A DNA stretch of 50,525 bases from Bacteroidota bacterium (lineage in GTDB: Bacteria; Bacteroidota; Bacteroidia; B-17B0; Aurantibacillaceae). This document shows positions 36,435 through 48,112 of this stretch, one piece after another (within the stretch, counting starts at the first letter, position 1; the number at the start of each line of letters is the position of its first letter). The position numbers and the translations under genes are program-made. The stretch lies in NCBI GenBank assembly GCA_030684395.1, contig JAUXTT010000028.1, positions 1-50,525 of the forward strand, in the 5' to 3' direction. Under the pieces are notes generated by a model that was not told where the DNA came from, did no database searches, and worked only from the letters and a program-made list of their open reading frames with translations.

Positions 36435-39400
36435 CTAAGCTTCTACGCTTTCTTCTTCTTTAGATGCCATCAATCGATCGTATTCTTCTTTAGAACCTAC
36501 AACCAGTTTTTCGTACTGACGGATACCTGTACCTGCAGGAATTAAATGTCCAACGATTACGTTTTCTTTTAATCCTTTTAATGTATCTACTTTTCCGTTT
36601 ACCGCTGCTTCGTTCAACACTTTTGTTGTTTCCTGGAACGATGCCGCAGAAATCCAACTTGCTGTTTGTAACGATGCTCTTGTGATACCCTGAAGAATAG
36701 ACTCAGAAGTTGCAGGAACCGCGTCACGAGACTCAACTAACTTCATTGCTTTACGCTTTAAGCTTGAGTTGATATCACGTAATCTACGAGCTGTAATGAT
36801 CATACCGGCTTTTACTTCATCAGAATCTCCGATATCAGTAACAACCTTTTTACCGAACAATTCATCGTTCTCAGTCATGAAATCACCTTTGTTGATGATT
36901 TGTTTTTCTAAGAAGATTGAATCACCTGCATCAACGATCTCCACCTTACGCATCATCTGACGAACAATAGTTTCGAAATGTTTGTCGTTCAGTTTCTGAC
37001 CTTGTAAACGATAAACCTCCTGGATCTCATTCACAATGTATTCCTGAACTGCAGTAGGTCCTTTGATTGCAAGGATATCACCAGGACTGATTGCACCGTC
37101 TGATAAAGAATCACCAGCTTTGATGTAATCGTTTTCCTGAATTAAGATATGCTTAGATAATGGAACTAAGTATGTTCTTCTTTCACCTGTTTTTGCTTCA
37201 ACCATAACCTCACGGTTACCACGCTTGATTTTACCGAAAGTAACGATACCGTCAATTTCAGCAACAACTGCAGGGTTACTTGGGTTACGAGCCTCGAACA
37301 ACTCAGTTACACGTGGTAAACCACCGGTGATATCACCCGTTTTACCTGTAACACGAGGGATCTTAACCAAGATTTGACCCGGTTCGATCTTCGCATCTTC
37401 ACCCACAATAATGTGAGCTCCAACAGGAATGTTATAAGTTTTAAGAACATCACCGCCTTTTCCAATGATCTTAATCAATGGTGACAATGTTTTGTCCTTA
37501 CTTTCAATAATTACTTTTTCTTTGAATCCTGTTTGTTCATCAGACTCCTCACGGAAAGTGATGTTTTCTTTGATAGATTCAAATTCGATTTTTCCACCGA
37601 ATTCAGAAACGATAACAGCGTTATACGGATCCCACTCACAGATCATCTCACCTTTCTTAACTGTAGCACCCGGTTTGATGTACAATTGAGAACCGTAAGG
37701 AATGTTACCTGTAGTAAGTGTAATACCTGTGTTCACATCAACGATACGAACCTCGGTAGAACGGCCGATAACAACGTTTGCTTTTTTACCTTCAGCATTT
37801 ACACGCTCAACAGTTCTAAGCTCGTCGATTTCAGCAATACCATCATGTTTTGCAATAACTGAAGAAGAAACCGCGATGTTTGATGCAGTACCCCCAACGT
37901 GGAAAGTACGTAATGTTAACTGTGTACCCGGCTCACCAATTGACTGAGCCGCAATAACACCAACTGCCTCACCTAACTGAACTAAACGTCCGTTAGCCAA
38001 GTTACGTCCGTAACATCTTGAACAAACACCCTGACGTGACTCGCAAGTTAATACTGAACGGATCTCAACGCTTTCGATTGGCGATTTTTTAACTGCTTCC
38101 GCAATTTTCTCGTCAATCATATCACCTGAGTTCGCAAGGATTTCTCCTGTTATCGGATGATAAATATCGTTTAAGGAAACACGTCCTAAAATTCTATCTG
38201 ATAATGATTCTACTTCTTCATCATTTTTCTTCAATGCTGAACAAGTTAAACCTCTTAATGTACCACAATCAGCTTCTGTAATGATAACGTCCTGAGCAAC
38301 GTCAACTAAACGACGGGTTAAGTAACCAGCATCGGCAGTTTTCAAAGCCGTATCCGCTAAACCTTTACGGGCACCGTGAGTAGAAATGAAATACTCAAGG
38401 ATAGATAAACCTTCACGGAAGTTAGACAATACCGGATTCTCGATGATCTCCGATCCTGAACTACCTGCTTTTTGAGGCTTGGCCATCAAACCACGCATAC
38501 CGCTCAACTGTTTGATCTGCTCTTTAGAACCACGGGCACCTGAATCAAGCATCATATAAACAGAGTTGAAACCTTGTTTATCACTGCTCAAATTATCCAA
38601 TACTTTCTTGGTTACTTTAGAGTTAGTGTGCGTCCAGATATCGATGATCTGATTGTAACGCTCATTATTGGTAATGAAACCCATGTTATAGTTTGCCATT
38701 ACTTCAACAACTTGCTCGTTAGCATCTTCGATCAAAGTAGCTTTTTCTGCAGGAATTTGAATATCGCCCAAGTTAAATGATAAACCACCTTTAAATGCTG
38801 TTTTAAATCCTAGATCTTTGATCTCGTCAAGGAACCTGGCTGTTTTAGCCATACCTGTTTTCTTAACAACACCCCCGATAATATCACGAAGCGATTTTTT
38901 AGTCAACAATTCGTTGATGTAACCCACTTCGAAAGGAACAACCTGGTTGAATAATACACGACCAACTGTTGTATCAATAACTTTAGTAACTAAATTCTCA
39001 CCTTCTAAGTGGTTGTGAATTTTGATCTTGATCATAGCATGCAAATCAACGCGTTTTTCGTTGTGTGCAATTACTACCTCTTCAGCAGAATAGAAGATCA
39101 TACCTTCACCTTTTACAACGTCGTTAGGTAAGTTTCTTTTTGCTTTAGTTAAGTAATATAATCCTAAAACCATGTCCTGAGATGGTACCGCTACCGGTGC
39201 ACCGTTGGATGGGTTAAGAATGTTATGAGCAGCTAACATTAAAATTTGTGCTTCCAATACTGCCGCGTTTCCTAATGGAACGTGAACAGCCATTTGATCA
39301 CCGTCGAAATCGGCGTTGAACGCAGTACAAACTAACGGATGCAACTGAATAGCTTTTCCTTCAATTAATTTTGGTTGGAAAGCCTGGATACCTAATCTGT

Positions 39401-40730
39401 GCAATGTTGGGGCACGATTCAATAAAATCGGATGTCCTTTCAATACATTCTCTAAAATATCCCAAACAACAGGCTCTTTACGATCAACAATTTTCTTTGC
39501 AGATTTAACTGTTTTAACGATACCTCTTTCAATTAATTTACGGATGATAAATGGTTTGAAAAGCTCTGCTGCCATTTCTTTTGGTAAACCACACTCATGT
39601 AATTTCATTTCAGGCCCTACAACAATTACCGAACGAGCCGAGTAATCAACACGCTTACCTAATAAGTTTTGACGGAAACGACCTTGTTTACCTTTTAATG
39701 AATCAGATAATGATTTTAAGGCACGGTTGCTTTCAGTTTTTACTGCATTAGCTTTACGTGAGTTGTCGAACAATGAATCAACAGCTTCCTGTAGCATACG
39801 TTTTTCGTTACGTAAGATTACATCCGGAGCTTTGATTTCAATTAAACGCTTTAAACGATTGTTACGAATAATCACACGACGATATAAGTCATTTAAATCA
39901 GACGTTGCAAAACGACCACCATCTAATGGAACGAGTGGACGCAATTCAGGCGGGATAACAGGAACAACTTTTACAATCATCCACTCAGGACGATTTTCAA
40001 TGTGTCCGTTAGCCTGACGGAAAGCTTCAATTACTTGAAGACGCTTCAATGCTTCGTTTTTACGTTGCTGAGAAGTTTCGTTGTTTGCTTTGTGACGAAG
40101 ATCGTAAGAAAGAGTATCAAGGTCTAAACGATGTAATAGATCGTTCAATGCCTCAGCACCCATCTTAGCGATAAATTTATTTGGATCAGTATCATCCAAT
40201 AACTGGTTATCCTTTGGAAGAGTATCCAACATGTTTAGGTACTCTTCTTCTGTTAAGAAGTCTAAGTAACTAACACCTTTTTCTCCTGCAACACCAGCAT
40301 TGATTACTACGTAACGTTCGTAGTAAATGATCATATCTAATTTTTTGGTCGGTAATCCAAGTAAGTAACCAATTTTGTTTGGCAACGAACGGAAATACCA
40401 GATATGAGCAACAGGAACAACTAAGTTGATGTGGCCCATACGCTCGCGACGTACTTTTTTCTCAGTAACTTCAACACCGCAACGGTCGCAAATAATGCCT
40501 TTGTAGCGAATACGTTTGTATTTACCACAATGACATTCATAATCTTTCACAGGTCCGAAAATACGCTCGCAAAACAAACCATCTCTTTCCGGTTTGTAAG
40601 TACGGTAGTTAATTGTTTCCGGCTTCAACACTTCCCCGCTCGAACGATTCAGTATCGCTTCAGGAGCAGCAAGGCTGATGGTAATCTTTGTAAAGTTCGA
40701 TTTTAATTTCGATTCTTTTCTAAAAGCCAT
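36435..40730 (-). CDS. rpoC: DNA-directed RNA polymerase subunit beta prime
   Basis: This is the largest subunit of the core polymerase and carries the active-site Mg ions. Visible are the N-terminal zinc ribbon C66, C68, C81, C84 and the absolutely conserved [14 protein letters not shown] near residue 475, whose three Asp hold the catalytic metal. The bridge-helix/trigger-loop region ([29 protein letters not shown]) and the second zinc site follow (CGTLRG, then [17 protein letters not shown]). It has 1431 residues, as usual in Bacteroidota. It is the last gene of the operon, 108 bp after rpoB, with a strong terminator behind it. Confidence 0.98.
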   Translation of the reverse strand: MAFRKESKLKSNFTKITISLAAPEAILNRSSGEVLKPETINYRTYKPERDGLFCERIFGPVKDYECHCGKYKRIRYKGIICDRCGVEVTEKKVRRERMGHINLVVPVAHIWYFRSLPNKIGYLLGLPTKKLDMIIYYERYVVINAGVAGEKGVSYLDFLTEEEYLNMLDTLPKDNQLLDDTDPNKFIAKMGAEALNDLLHRLDLDTLSYDLRHKANNETSQQRKNEALKRLQVIEAFRQANGHIENRPEWMIVKVVPVIPPELRPLVPLDGGRFATSDLNDLYRRVIIRNNRLKRLIEIKAPDVILRNEKRMLQEAVDSLFDNSRKANAVKTESNRALKSLSDSLKGKQGRFRQNLLGKRVDYSARSVIVVGPEMKLHECGLPKEMAAELFKPFIIRKLIERGIVKTVKSAKKIVDRKEPVVWDILENVLKGHPILLNRAPTLHRLGIQAFQPKLIEGKAIQLHPLVCTAFNADFDGDQMAVHVPLGNAAVLEAQILMLAAHNILNPSNGAPVAVPSQDMVLGLYYLTKAKRNLPNDVVKGEGMIFYSAEEVVIAHNEKRVDLHAMIKIKIHNHLEGENLVTKVIDTTVGRVLFNQVVPFEVGYINELLTKKSLRDIIGGVVKKTGMAKTARFLDEIKDLGFKTAFKGGLSFNLGDIQIPAEKATLIEDANEQVVEVMANYNMGFITNNERYNQIIDIWTHTNSKVTKKVLDNLSSDKQGFNSVYMMLDSGARGSKEQIKQLSGMRGLMAKPQKAGSSGSEIIENPVLSNFREGLSILEYFISTHGARKGLADTALKTADAGYLTRRLVDVAQDVIITEADCGTLRGLTCSALKKNDEEVESLSDRILGRVSLNDIYHPITGEILANSGDMIDEKIAEAVKKSPIESVEIRSVLTCESRQGVCSRCYGRNLANGRLVQLGEAVGVIAAQSIGEPGTQLTLRTFHVGGTASNIAVSSSVIAKHDGIAEIDELRTVERVNAEGKKANVVIGRSTEVRIVDVNTGITLTTGNIPYGSQLYIKPGATVKKGEMICEWDPYNAVIVSEFGGKIEFESIKENITFREESDEQTGFKEKVIIESKDKTLSPLIKIIGKGGDVLKTYNIPVGAHIIVGEDAKIEPGQILVKIPRVTGKTGDITGGLPRVTELFEARNPSNPAVVAEIDGIVTFGKIKRGNREVMVEAKTGERRTYLVPLSKHILIQENDYIKAGDSLSDGAISPGDILAIKGPTAVQEYIVNEIQEVYRLQGQKLNDKHFETIVRQMMRKVEIVDAGDSIFLEKQIINKGDFMTENDELFGKKVVTDIGDSDEVKAGMIITARRLRDINSSLKRKAMKLVESRDAVPATSESILQGITRASLQTASWISAASFQETTKVLNEAAVNGKVDTLKGLKENVIVGHLIPAGTGIRQYEKLVVGSKEEYDRLMASKEEESVEA

Positions 40731-40774
40731 ATTGTTGTGTTTAGTTTTATTTTCAATTATTAAATTAAGACTTG

Positions 40775-40823
40775 AGATTTTAGACTTTAGACCTAAGACG
40801 GTTTTGTCTTAAGCCTAAAATCT
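40775..40823. repeat. rpoB-rpoC intergenic inverted repeat
   Basis: AGATTTTAGACTTTAGACCTAAGAC (minor gaps) faces GTCTTAAGCCTAAAATCT across a 6-nt loop. It could fold in the transcript between rpoB and rpoC as a processing or pausing hairpin. No T tract follows. Confidence 0.5.
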
Positions 40824-40838
40824 TTCATCTAAAATCTT

Positions 40839-43800
40839 TTAATCCATAGTAACATCTAATGCAAGACCACGTAACTCGTGCAACAATACGTTGAAGGATT
40901 CAGGTATACCAGGAGTTGGCATATTTTCACCTTTAACAATTGCTTCATAAGCTTTAGCACGTCCAACAACGTCATCCGACTTGATTGTAAGCATTTCCTG
41001 AAGAATGTTTGCTGCACCGAATGCTTCCAATGCCCAAACTTCCATCTCACCGAAACGCTGACCACCGAACTGTGCTTTACCACCCAACGGTTGTTGAGTA
41101 ATAAGAGAGTATGGTCCGATTGAACGGGCATGCATCTTATCATCAACCATGTGACCAAGTTTAAGCATGTAAATGATACCTACTGTTGCAGGTTGATCAA
41201 AACGCTCTCCTGATCCACCGTCGATCAAATATGTTTTACCGTACTGTGGAATATCTGCTTTTATGCAATACTCATCAAGATCTTCAACGTTACCACCATC
41301 AAAAATAGGCGTAGCGAATTTCAGTCCTAATTTTTGTCCTGCCCAGCCCAATACCGTTTCATAGATCTGACCGATGTTCATACGGGAAGGTACACCCAGT
41401 GGATTCAATACAATATCTACCGGAGTTCCATCTTCTAAGAATGGCATTTCTTCTTCCTTAACAATTTTAGCTACAATACCTTTGTTACCGTGACGACCCG
41501 CCATTTTATCACCCACTTTCAACTTACGTTTCTGTGCAATGTAAACTTTAGCTAATTGTACGATACCTGCAGGTAGTTCATCACCAACTGTTAACTGGAA
41601 TTTCTGACGCTTATACTGACCTAATGCATCGTTGTACTTAATCATGAAGTTGTGTAACAACATTCTGATAGCACCATTTTTATCAGCATCAGTTGTCCAG
41701 TTTGTAGGATTAACTTCAGTGTAATCAATTTTCTCTAATAATTTTTGAGTGAATTTTGTTCCTTTAGGGATCAAATCTTCTTTCAAACTATTAGTAACAC
41801 CTTGTGAAGTTTTACCGTTAACTAAAACAAATAATTTGTCGATTAGTGTGTTTTTCAAATCAGCCAATTCCGTTTGATGGTCTTTGTCTAATTTTTCAAC
41901 TAACACTTTCTCTTCTGTTTTCGCTTTTTTATCTTTTACAGCACGGGCGAATAAACGTTTATCAACTACAATACCTTTTGCTGATGGAGGCAATTTCAAA
42001 GACGCATCTTTAACATCACCTGCTTTATCACCAAAGATAGCACGTAATAATTTTTCTTCCGGAGAAGGATCGGTTTCACCTTTTGGAGTAATTTTTCCAA
42101 TCAGTATATCGCCTTCTTTCACCTCTGCTCCTACTCTGATCAATCCGTTTGTATCAAGATCCTTAGTAGCTTCTTCACTTACGTTAGGAATATCAGAAGT
42201 TAATTCTTCCAAACCACGTTTTGTGTCACGCACCTCTAAGCTATACTCATCGATGTGTATTGAAGTAAAGATATCATCACGAATGATTTTCTCAGAAAGA
42301 ACGATAGCATCCTCAAAGTTGTAACCTTTCCATGGCATGAACGCCACTTTTAAATTACGACCTAAAGCAAGCTCACCATTTTCAGTTGCATAACCTTCAC
42401 TTAATACTTGCCCTTTGTGAACTTTCTCACCTTTCTTAACGATAGGTTTTAAGTTCATACAAGTACTTTGGTTGGTTTTTTTGAATTTGGTTAATTTATA
42501 TGATTTAAGATCGCCATCGAAGCTGATCAAACGCTCTTCTTCAGATCGGTTGTAACGAATCACAATCTCATTAGCATCTACATACTCAACAATACCTTCA
42601 CCTTCTGCGTTGATCAATACACGTGAATCGCGTGCTACAGTACCTTCGATACCTGTACCAACGATTGGTGCCTGTGGACGCATTAATGGAACTGCCTGAC
42701 GTTGCATGTTAGAACCCATCAGGGCACGGTTAGCATCATCATGCTCAAGGAAAGGAATTAATGACGCTGCAATAGAAGCGATCTGATTAGGAGATACATC
42801 CATTAAATGGATTTTCTCCGGCTCAAGAATAGGGAAATCACCTTCGTAGCGGGCTTTTACTTTCCCGCCGGTTAATTTTCCTTTGTCATCCATATCTTCA
42901 TTTGCCTGCGCAATGTTCTTCAAATCTTCTTCTTCAGCAGTTAAATAAATAACTTCCTTGTTTACATCAACCTTAGAATTTGATACAGTACGGTAAGGAG
43001 TTTCAATGAAACCAAGTTTATTTACTTTAGCATATACACAAAGAGAAGAAATCAAACCGATGTTCGGACCTTCCGGAGTTTCGATAGTACACAAACGACC
43101 GTAGTGGGTGTAGTGAACGTCACGAACCTCGAAACCTGCACGCTCACGACTCAGACCTCCTGGCCCTAGTGCCGAAAGGCGTCGTTTATGAGTAATCTCT
43201 GCAAGTGGATTGGTTTGATCCATGAACTGAGATAACTGGTTAGTACCGAAGAATGAGTTAATAACTGATGACAATGTTTTAGCATTGATCAAATCGGTTG
43301 GCGTGAATACCTCGTTATCACGAACGTTCATACGCTCACGGATAGTACGTGCCATACGCGCTAAACCAACACCGAACTGAGAATACAATTGTTCTCCAAC
43401 TGTACGTACACGACGGTTTGACAAGTGATCAATATCATCCACATCTGTTTTTGAGTTGATCAACTCAATAAGATATTTAATGATAAGGATAATATCTTCT
43501 TTTGTAAGAACTCTTACGTTAGAAGGAGTATCGATTCCTAATTTTTTGTTGATACGGTAACGACCCACTTCTCCTAAATCATAACGTTTGTCGGAGAAGA
43601 ACAATTTATCGATTACACCACGGGCTGTTTCTTCATCAGGTGGTTCAGCGTTACGCAATAAACGGTAAATATGCTCGATTGCCTCTTTTTCAGAGTTCGT
43701 AGCATCTTTTTGAAGCGTGTTGTAAATAATCGCGTAATCAGAAGTATTCACATCTTGTTTGTGTAAGATGATCGCTTTAACTCCTGCATCAGCAATAAGA

Positions 43801-44648
43801 TCAACGTGGTGTTCTTCAATTACAGTTTCACGCTCAATAAGGATCTCGTTACGTTCGATAGAAACTACCTCTCCGGTATCTTCATCCACGAAATCTTCGA
43901 TCCATGTTTTTAATACACGTGCAGCAAGTTTACGACCTACTTCACGTTTTAATCCTGCTTTAGAAACTTTCACTTCATCAGCAAGACCAAATATTTCCAG
44001 AATTGATTTATCAGATTCAAAACCAATTGCACGTAATAAAGTTGTTACCGGTAATTTTTTCTTACGATCGATGTAAGCGTACATTACGTTATTGATATCG
44101 GTTGCGAACTCGATCCATGATCCTTTGAAAGGGATAACACGGGCAGAGTACAACTTGGTACCATTTGCGTGACGGCTTTGACCGAAGAAAACACCGGGTG
44201 AACGATGCAACTGAGATACAATAACTCTTTCAGCTCCATTAATAACAAACGAACCTTTTGGAGTCATGTATGGGATAGTTCCCAAATAAACATCCTGCAC
44301 GATAGTTTCGAAATCCTCGTGTTCAGGATCTGTACAATACAAACGCAATTTTGCCTTTAAAGGCACGCTGTATGTTAAACCTCTTTCGATACACTCATCC
44401 AGACCGTAACGAGGAGGATCGATGAAATAGTCAAGAAATTCTAATACGAAATTATTTCTCGCATCTGAAATAGGAAAGTTTTCGGCGAATACCTTAAACA
44501 AACCTTCTTCCTGGCGATTTTCAGCTGTAGTTTCCAGTTGAAAAAAGTCTTGGAACGACTTCAATTGAATATCCAAAAAATCAGGATATTGAACCGGGAA
44601 TTTGTTTTTTGAGAAATTAATTCTCGGGCTTTTTACGTTTTTTTGCAC
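40839..44648 (-). CDS. rpoB: DNA-directed RNA polymerase subunit beta
   Basis: This is the second-largest core polymerase subunit. The 1269-residue sequence begins [27 protein letters not shown]. It includes the rifampicin-site region [47 protein letters not shown], where the usual rifampicin-sensitive residues appear intact. [11 protein letters not shown], the lysine-containing [12 protein letters not shown] and the C-terminal [19 protein letters not shown] are also present. The start is GTG; no in-frame ATG precedes the conserved part. It lies 183 bp after rplL, from which it is separated by a hairpin. Confidence 0.98.
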   Translation of the reverse strand: MQKNVKSPRINFSKNKFPVQYPDFLDIQLKSFQDFFQLETTAENRQEEGLFKVFAENFPISDARNNFVLEFLDYFIDPPRYGLDECIERGLTYSVPLKAKLRLYCTDPEHEDFETIVQDVYLGTIPYMTPKGSFVINGAERVIVSQLHRSPGVFFGQSRHANGTKLYSARVIPFKGSWIEFATDINNVMYAYIDRKKKLPVTTLLRAIGFESDKSILEIFGLADEVKVSKAGLKREVGRKLAARVLKTWIEDFVDEDTGEVVSIERNEILIERETVIEEHHVDLIADAGVKAIILHKQDVNTSDYAIIYNTLQKDATNSEKEAIEHIYRLLRNAEPPDEETARGVIDKLFFSDKRYDLGEVGRYRINKKLGIDTPSNVRVLTKEDIILIIKYLIELINSKTDVDDIDHLSNRRVRTVGEQLYSQFGVGLARMARTIRERMNVRDNEVFTPTDLINAKTLSSVINSFFGTNQLSQFMDQTNPLAEITHKRRLSALGPGGLSRERAGFEVRDVHYTHYGRLCTIETPEGPNIGLISSLCVYAKVNKLGFIETPYRTVSNSKVDVNKEVIYLTAEEEDLKNIAQANEDMDDKGKLTGGKVKARYEGDFPILEPEKIHLMDVSPNQIASIAASLIPFLEHDDANRALMGSNMQRQAVPLMRPQAPIVGTGIEGTVARDSRVLINAEGEGIVEYVDANEIVIRYNRSEEERLISFDGDLKSYKLTKFKKTNQSTCMNLKPIVKKGEKVHKGQVLSEGYATENGELALGRNLKVAFMPWKGYNFEDAIVLSEKIIRDDIFTSIHIDEYSLEVRDTKRGLEELTSDIPNVSEEATKDLDTNGLIRVGAEVKEGDILIGKITPKGETDPSPEEKLLRAIFGDKAGDVKDASLKLPPSAKGIVVDKRLFARAVKDKKAKTEEKVLVEKLDKDHQTELADLKNTLIDKLFVLVNGKTSQGVTNSLKEDLIPKGTKFTQKLLEKIDYTEVNPTNWTTDADKNGAIRMLLHNFMIKYNDALGQYKRQKFQLTVGDELPAGIVQLAKVYIAQKRKLKVGDKMAGRHGNKGIVAKIVKEEEMPFLEDGTPVDIVLNPLGVPSRMNIGQIYETVLGWAGQKLGLKFATPIFDGGNVEDLDEYCIKADIPQYGKTYLIDGGSGERFDQPATVGIIYMLKLGHMVDDKMHARSIGPYSLITQQPLGGKAQFGGQRFGEMEVWALEAFGAANILQEMLTIKSDDVVGRAKAYEAIVKGENMPTPGIPESFNVLLHELRGLALDVTMD

Positions 44649-44776
44649 AAAACAAAGTTTTAATTGTATGACTTTAAAAACTGACCTACCTGCACTGAAG
44701 AGCTTTCACTCTTCTCAATCTATTTTCAAACTTATTAATTTTTATCAACAAATTTGAAAATTGATAAGTTATTAAA

Positions 44777-44814
44777 CGGGTATAGGTCTCTATAAAAATA
44801 GAAACCTAAACCCG
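44777..44814 (-). promoter_or_regulatory. Attenuator-like hairpin between rplL and rpoB
   Basis: CGGGTTTAGGTTTCTAT faces ATAGAGACCTATACCCG with a short A/T loop, an imperfect stem of about 16 bp. It is followed by TTTAATAAC on the minus strand. The position, just after rplL and before rpoB, is where partial termination regulates the ratio of L7/L12 to polymerase in other bacteria; that role is inferred. Confidence 0.55.
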
Positions 44815-44831
44815 ATTAAATATGTGTTAAA

Positions 44832-45203
44832 TTACTTAACCTCAACTTTAGCACCGGCTTCTTCAAGAGCTTTCTTAATAGATTCGGCCTCTTCTTTAGA
44901 GATACCTTCTTTTACAGCTTTTGGAGCACCGTCAACTAAGTCTTTAGCTTCTTTTAAGCCAAGACCAGTAAGGTCTTTCACAACTTTTACTACACCTAAT
45001 TTACCAGCACCAGCTTCAAGTAACATAACATCGAAAGATGTTTTTGCTGCAGCAGCGTCTCCACCACCTGCACCACCAGAAACTACAACTGCAGCTGCAG
45101 CTGGTTCGATTCCGTACTCGTCTTTTAATACTGTTGCTAATTCTTGCACTTCTTTCACAGTTAAACTTACTAACTGTTCAGCAATTGCTTTTACGTCTGC
45201 CAT
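44832..45203 (-). CDS. rplL: 50S ribosomal protein L7/L12
   Basis: This is the stalk protein that recruits translational GTPases. The 123-residue sequence has an N-terminal dimerisation helix ([21 protein letters not shown]), an Ala/Gly-rich hinge around 35-55, and the compact C-terminal domain with [41 protein letters not shown] and EAGAKVEVK. It follows rplJ by 63 bp and precedes the rpoB hairpin. Confidence 0.97.
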   Translation of the reverse strand: MADVKAIAEQLVSLTVKEVQELATVLKDEYGIEPAAAAVVVSGGAGGGDAAAAKTSFDVMLLEAGAGKLGVVKVVKDLTGLGLKEAKDLVDGAPKAVKEGISKEEAESIKKALEEAGAKVEVK

Positions 45204-45266
45204 TTTATTTGATTTTTAAATGTTACTAATTAATTTACTTTTTTTCTTTAAACTGTTGTTTGCCAA

Positions 45267-45764
45267 TTAAGCTGCTTCTTTCTTTTCAGCATTGTTCTGA
45301 AGAGCAGAAATAACTCGTTGAGCAGGAGACTGAAGTAATCCGATAACTTCACCGATAAGTTCATTTTTACTCTTAATATTCGCAAGAGCGTCAATGTTGT
45401 TATCGCCAATGTAGATCGTTTCTTCAACGTACGCGCCTTTTAAAATAGGACGCTCGTCTTTACCTCTAAACTCTTTAATTAACTTTGCAGGAGCGTTACC
45501 TACTTCGGTAAAAATAAGTGCAGTTGCACCTTTTAATGCCGGGATAAGTTCTACTAAACGACTGTCTGCAGCTTGTTCCAATGCTTTTTCAAGCAAAGTA
45601 TTTTTCACTACCTGAACAGATACGTTTTTTTCGAAACACGCTTTTCTGAATGCGTTAACTTTTTCAACACTTAAAGAAGAGCAATCAGCTAAGTAGATTT
45701 TGTTGTTTGCATTCAACTTTTCTACCAGGTCGTTGATCACTAATGTTTTTTCTTCTTTTTTCAT
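45267..45764 (-). CDS. rplJ: 50S ribosomal protein L10
   Basis: It anchors the L7/L12 stalk on 23S rRNA. The 165-residue sequence shows KKEEKTLVINDLVEKLNANNKIYLADCSSL, FRKACFEKNVSVQVVKNTLLEKAL and the C-terminal helix that binds L7/L12 dimers (LLQSPAQRVISALQNN). It starts 13 bp after the rplA stop, so the long L10 leader known from other bacteria is absent here. Confidence 0.96.
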   Translation of the reverse strand: MKKEEKTLVINDLVEKLNANNKIYLADCSSLSVEKVNAFRKACFEKNVSVQVVKNTLLEKALEQAADSRLVELIPALKGATALIFTEVGNAPAKLIKEFRGKDERPILKGAYVEETIYIGDNNIDALANIKSKNELIGEVIGLLQSPAQRVISALQNNAEKKEAA

Positions 45765-45777
45765 TTAGTTATTTTTT

Positions 45778-46467
45778 TTAAGCCAATGACTTTGTTTCTA
45801 CTGCTATACCTGCACTCATGGTGCTTGACATAAACACGCTTTTTACGTAAGTTCCCTTAGCTGACGATGGTTTAAGTTTAATTACGGTGTTCAGTAATTC
45901 GTTTGCGTTTTCTGCAAGTTTAGCTGCATCGAACGATACTTTTCCAACTGAAGCGTGGATAATTCCAGCTTTGTCAACTTTAAAGTCAATCTTACCTCCT
46001 TTTGAGTCGGTTACTGCTTTACCAATTTCCATTGTAACTGTACCGGTTTTTGGATTTGGCATTAAACCACGAGGACCTAACACACGACCTAAAGCACCCA
46101 ATTTCCCCATTACCTGAGGCATTGTGATGATTACGTCTACGTCTGTCCAACCGCCTTTAATTTTTTCGATATAATCGTCCAAACCAATAAAATCAGCTCC
46201 AGCAGCCTTAGCTTCAGCCTCCTTATCAGGAGTTACCAATGCCAAAACGCGAACCGTTTTCCCGGTACCGTGTGGTAAAGTAACAGTTCCACGAACCATT
46301 TGATTTGCTTTACGTGGATCTACACCCAAGCGTATAGCTAAATCAACAGAAGAATCGAATTTTGTGGTAGTAATATCCTTCACAACCTTCGAAGCTTCTT
46401 CAATAGAGTAAGACTTATTTTGGTCTAACTTCGTTAAAGCTACTTTTCTCTTTTTTGATACCTTCAT
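45778..46467 (-). CDS. rplA: 50S ribosomal protein L1
   Basis: L1 of the 50S stalk binds 23S rRNA near the E site and represses the L11-L1 message in many bacteria. The 229-residue sequence includes [36 protein letters not shown], the signature region [32 protein letters not shown] and the C-terminal [11 protein letters not shown]. It lies 10 bp after rplK. Confidence 0.97.
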   Translation of the reverse strand: MKVSKKRKVALTKLDQNKSYSIEEASKVVKDITTTKFDSSVDLAIRLGVDPRKANQMVRGTVTLPHGTGKTVRVLALVTPDKEAEAKAAGADFIGLDDYIEKIKGGWTDVDVIITMPQVMGKLGALGRVLGPRGLMPNPKTGTVTMEIGKAVTDSKGGKIDFKVDKAGIIHASVGKVSFDAAKLAENANELLNTVIKLKPSSAKGTYVKSVFMSSTMSAGIAVETKSLA

Positions 46468-46477
46468 TGTTCAATAA

Positions 46478-46921
46478 TTATTTTTTAATTGGAGACTCGC
46501 CGGTAACTGTAACACCCATACTGCGTGCAGTTCCTGCAACCATGCTCATCGCTGATTCAATAGTAAAACAGTTCATATCCACGATCTTATCATCCGCAAT
46601 TTTACGGATTTGTTCCCATGAAATAGAACCTACTTTTTTACGATTACTTTCAGCTGATCCACCTTTGATTTTTGCAAATTCCAATATTTGTACTGCTGCA
46701 GGCGGACGTTTGATAACGAAATCAAATGATTTGTCGCTGTAAACATTAATGATTACAGGTAACACTTTTCCAGGCTGCTCTTGAGTACGTGCATTGAATT
46801 GTTTACAAAACTCCATGATGTTCACCCCTTTCGCACCTAATGCAGGTCCGATTGGTGGCGATGGGTTGGCTGCCCCTCCCTTGATTTGTAGTTTTACAAT
46901 TGCTGATAACTCTTTTGCCAT
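46478..46921 (-). CDS. rplK: 50S ribosomal protein L11
   Basis: L11 binds the GTPase-associated region of 23S rRNA. The 147-residue sequence has the N-terminal [34 protein letters not shown] and the C-terminal RNA-binding domain with [18 protein letters not shown] and [10 protein letters not shown]. It is the first gene of the rplK-rplA pair, following nusG by 116 bp. Confidence 0.97.
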   Translation of the reverse strand: MAKELSAIVKLQIKGGAANPSPPIGPALGAKGVNIMEFCKQFNARTQEQPGKVLPVIINVYSDKSFDFVIKRPPAAVQILEFAKIKGGSAESNRKKVGSISWEQIRKIADDKIVDMNCFTIESAMSMVAGTARSMGVTVTGESPIKK

Positions 46922-47037
46922 TTTTTCTATTTATTTATTTATATACTGCCGACTTCGGTTCTGAGAGTCCGGTTAATCGAGTTTGGAAGCAGCAAAGCGC
47001 TCTCGTTAACACGGTGAACTTTTCACCTGCAATGTTG
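46922..47037 (-). promoter_or_regulatory. rplK leader
   Basis: This 116-nt spacer between nusG and rplK contains a small hairpin GGTGA-AAAG-TCACC and a longer GC-rich segment before rplK. The position is where L1 autoregulation acts in Escherichia coli. I cannot recognise a definite L1 target, and no TAnnTTTG promoter was found. Confidence 0.35.
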
Positions 47038-47604
47038 TTATTCGCGCTCTACTTCTCCGAAACCAAGTTCCACAGGCGTTTTGCGTCCAAATATTTTTAC
47101 TGTTACTTTAATTTTCTTTTTCTCTTCGTTGATCTCTTCAATAATACCATTAAATCCGTTGAATGGTCCGTTAATTACTTTAACGCTTTCACCAACAACA
47201 TAAGTGTAATTCAATGTTCCTTCAGCTTCTGTCAACTCATCTACTTTTCCTAAAATACGATTTACTTCAGAAACACGCATTGGAACCGGTTCGCCTCCTT
47301 TAGATTCTCCAAGGAAACCAATAACACCTGTTACGTTTTTAATGATGTGAGTGATCTCACCAACTAAAGCCGCTTCGATCAAAACATATCCCGGATAAAA
47401 AGAACGTTCTTTCGCTATTTTCTTCCCGTTTCTGATCTGAACGATCTTCTCCGTTGGGATCAAAACCTGCGATACATAATCCTGAAGATTAAGACGACTG
47501 ATCTCAACCTCTATATATTGTTTTACTTTTTTCTCTTGACCACTGATCGCTCTAACCACGTACCATTTTCTTACCAGTGTGTCGTTTTTTGTATTTTCAG
47601 CCAT
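47038..47604 (-). CDS. nusG: Transcription termination/antitermination factor NusG
   Basis: It binds the polymerase clamp and links transcription with Rho or the ribosome. The 188-residue sequence has the NGN domain (KWYVVRAISGQEKKVKQYIE, SFYPGYVLIEAALVGE) and a C-terminal KOW domain (GESVKVINGPFNGFNGIIEEIN). It lies 15 bp after secE in the standard secE-nusG-rplK order. Confidence 0.96.
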   Translation of the reverse strand: MAENTKNDTLVRKWYVVRAISGQEKKVKQYIEVEISRLNLQDYVSQVLIPTEKIVQIRNGKKIAKERSFYPGYVLIEAALVGEITHIIKNVTGVIGFLGESKGGEPVPMRVSEVNRILGKVDELTEAEGTLNYTYVVGESVKVINGPFNGFNGIIEEINEEKKKIKVTVKIFGRKTPVELGFGEVERE

Positions 47605-47619
47605 TGCTAAATTTTTTTA

Positions 47620-47817
47620 TTAACCGTTGAAAAACTGATAAGCAAATTCCATCACTTTACTGAAGCCATAATCCATCCCCATTACTAAAACTGCAATAAT
47701 GCCGGAAGCTACTAATACAACCAATGCACTGCTTTGCAACTCCTGCCATGTTGGCCATGAAGTTTTGTGAACCAACTCATTGGTAGTATCTTCAAAATAT
47801 GCTTTTATTTTACTCAT
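47620..47817 (-). CDS. secE: Preprotein translocase subunit SecE
   Basis: This small subunit of the SecYEG channel has 65 residues. The amphipathic N-terminal helix (YFEDTTNELVHKTSWPTWQELQSSALVVLVAS) precedes one membrane helix (ALVVLVASGIIAVLVMGMDYGF). The single-helix form is normal outside enterobacteria. It follows tRNA-Trp and precedes nusG. Confidence 0.95.
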   Translation of the reverse strand: MSKIKAYFEDTTNELVHKTSWPTWQELQSSALVVLVASGIIAVLVMGMDYGFSKVMEFAYQFFNG

Positions 47818-47884
47818 AATTCTTTAAATTAAGAATTTAAAATTATTACTTAAGAATTCTTCATTCTCAATTCTTTGTTTCCTA

Positions 47885-47929
47885 GCACGGGTGGAGAGTC
47901 CCGATAGCTATCGGGACGAACTCCCATCA
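47885..47929 (-). repeat. Partial tRNA-Trp 3'-end copy carrying an 18-bp palindrome
   Basis: The segment 47885-47898 equals 47982-47995 of the tRNA-Trp gene (acceptor 3' strand and T-stem), and 47917-47929 equals 47999-48011 (other side of the T-arm). Where the gene has ATT on the plus strand (AAT of the T-loop in tRNA sense), the copy has TCCCGATAGCTATCGGGA at 47899-47916. The anticodon arm, D-arm and 5' acceptor are absent, so it cannot be a tRNA. It lies about 53 bp downstream of tRNA-Trp in the same transcript direction. Confidence 0.88.
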
Positions 47930-47982
47930 CTATCTTATCCTCACCCAATTTTTTTTAACTTACTAAAAGAACGATTCCTCTG

Positions 47983-48053
47983 CACGGGTGGAGAGATTCG
48001 AACTCCCATCAACGGTTTTGGAGACCGGTATGCTACCATTGCACCACACCCGT
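47983..48053 (-). tRNA. tRNA-Trp (CCA)
   Basis: The minus strand folds as a 71-nt tRNA with acceptor ACGGGTG/CACCCGT, the anticodon loop CTCCAAA giving anticodon CCA, T-loop TTCGAAT and discriminator G. CCA is not encoded at the 3' end. It sits between tuf and secE, the usual place in Bacteroidota. Confidence 0.96.
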
Positions 48054-48061
48054 ATTATTAA

Positions 48062-48100
48062 ACAGCAAAAGGCTTTCTTCAAAGAAAGCCATTTTGCTGT
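48062..48100 (-). terminator. Hairpin after tuf
   Basis: GGCTTTCT and AGAAAGCC (48071-48078, 48083-48090) pair around TCAA, extended by CAGCAAAA/TTTTGCTG outside. On the minus strand T-rich sequence follows. It lies between the tuf stop and tRNA-Trp and can act as a partial terminator or processing stem. Confidence 0.7.
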
Positions 48101-48112
48101 ATAAATATAGTA

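Noticed and set aside
40878-44076. Several open frames on the plus strand opposite rpoB
   Set aside because: They are complements of a highly conserved gene and show no family signature.
47885-47929. A second functional tRNA-Trp gene
   Set aside because: The 5' half, anticodon arm and D-arm are missing and the T-loop is interrupted.
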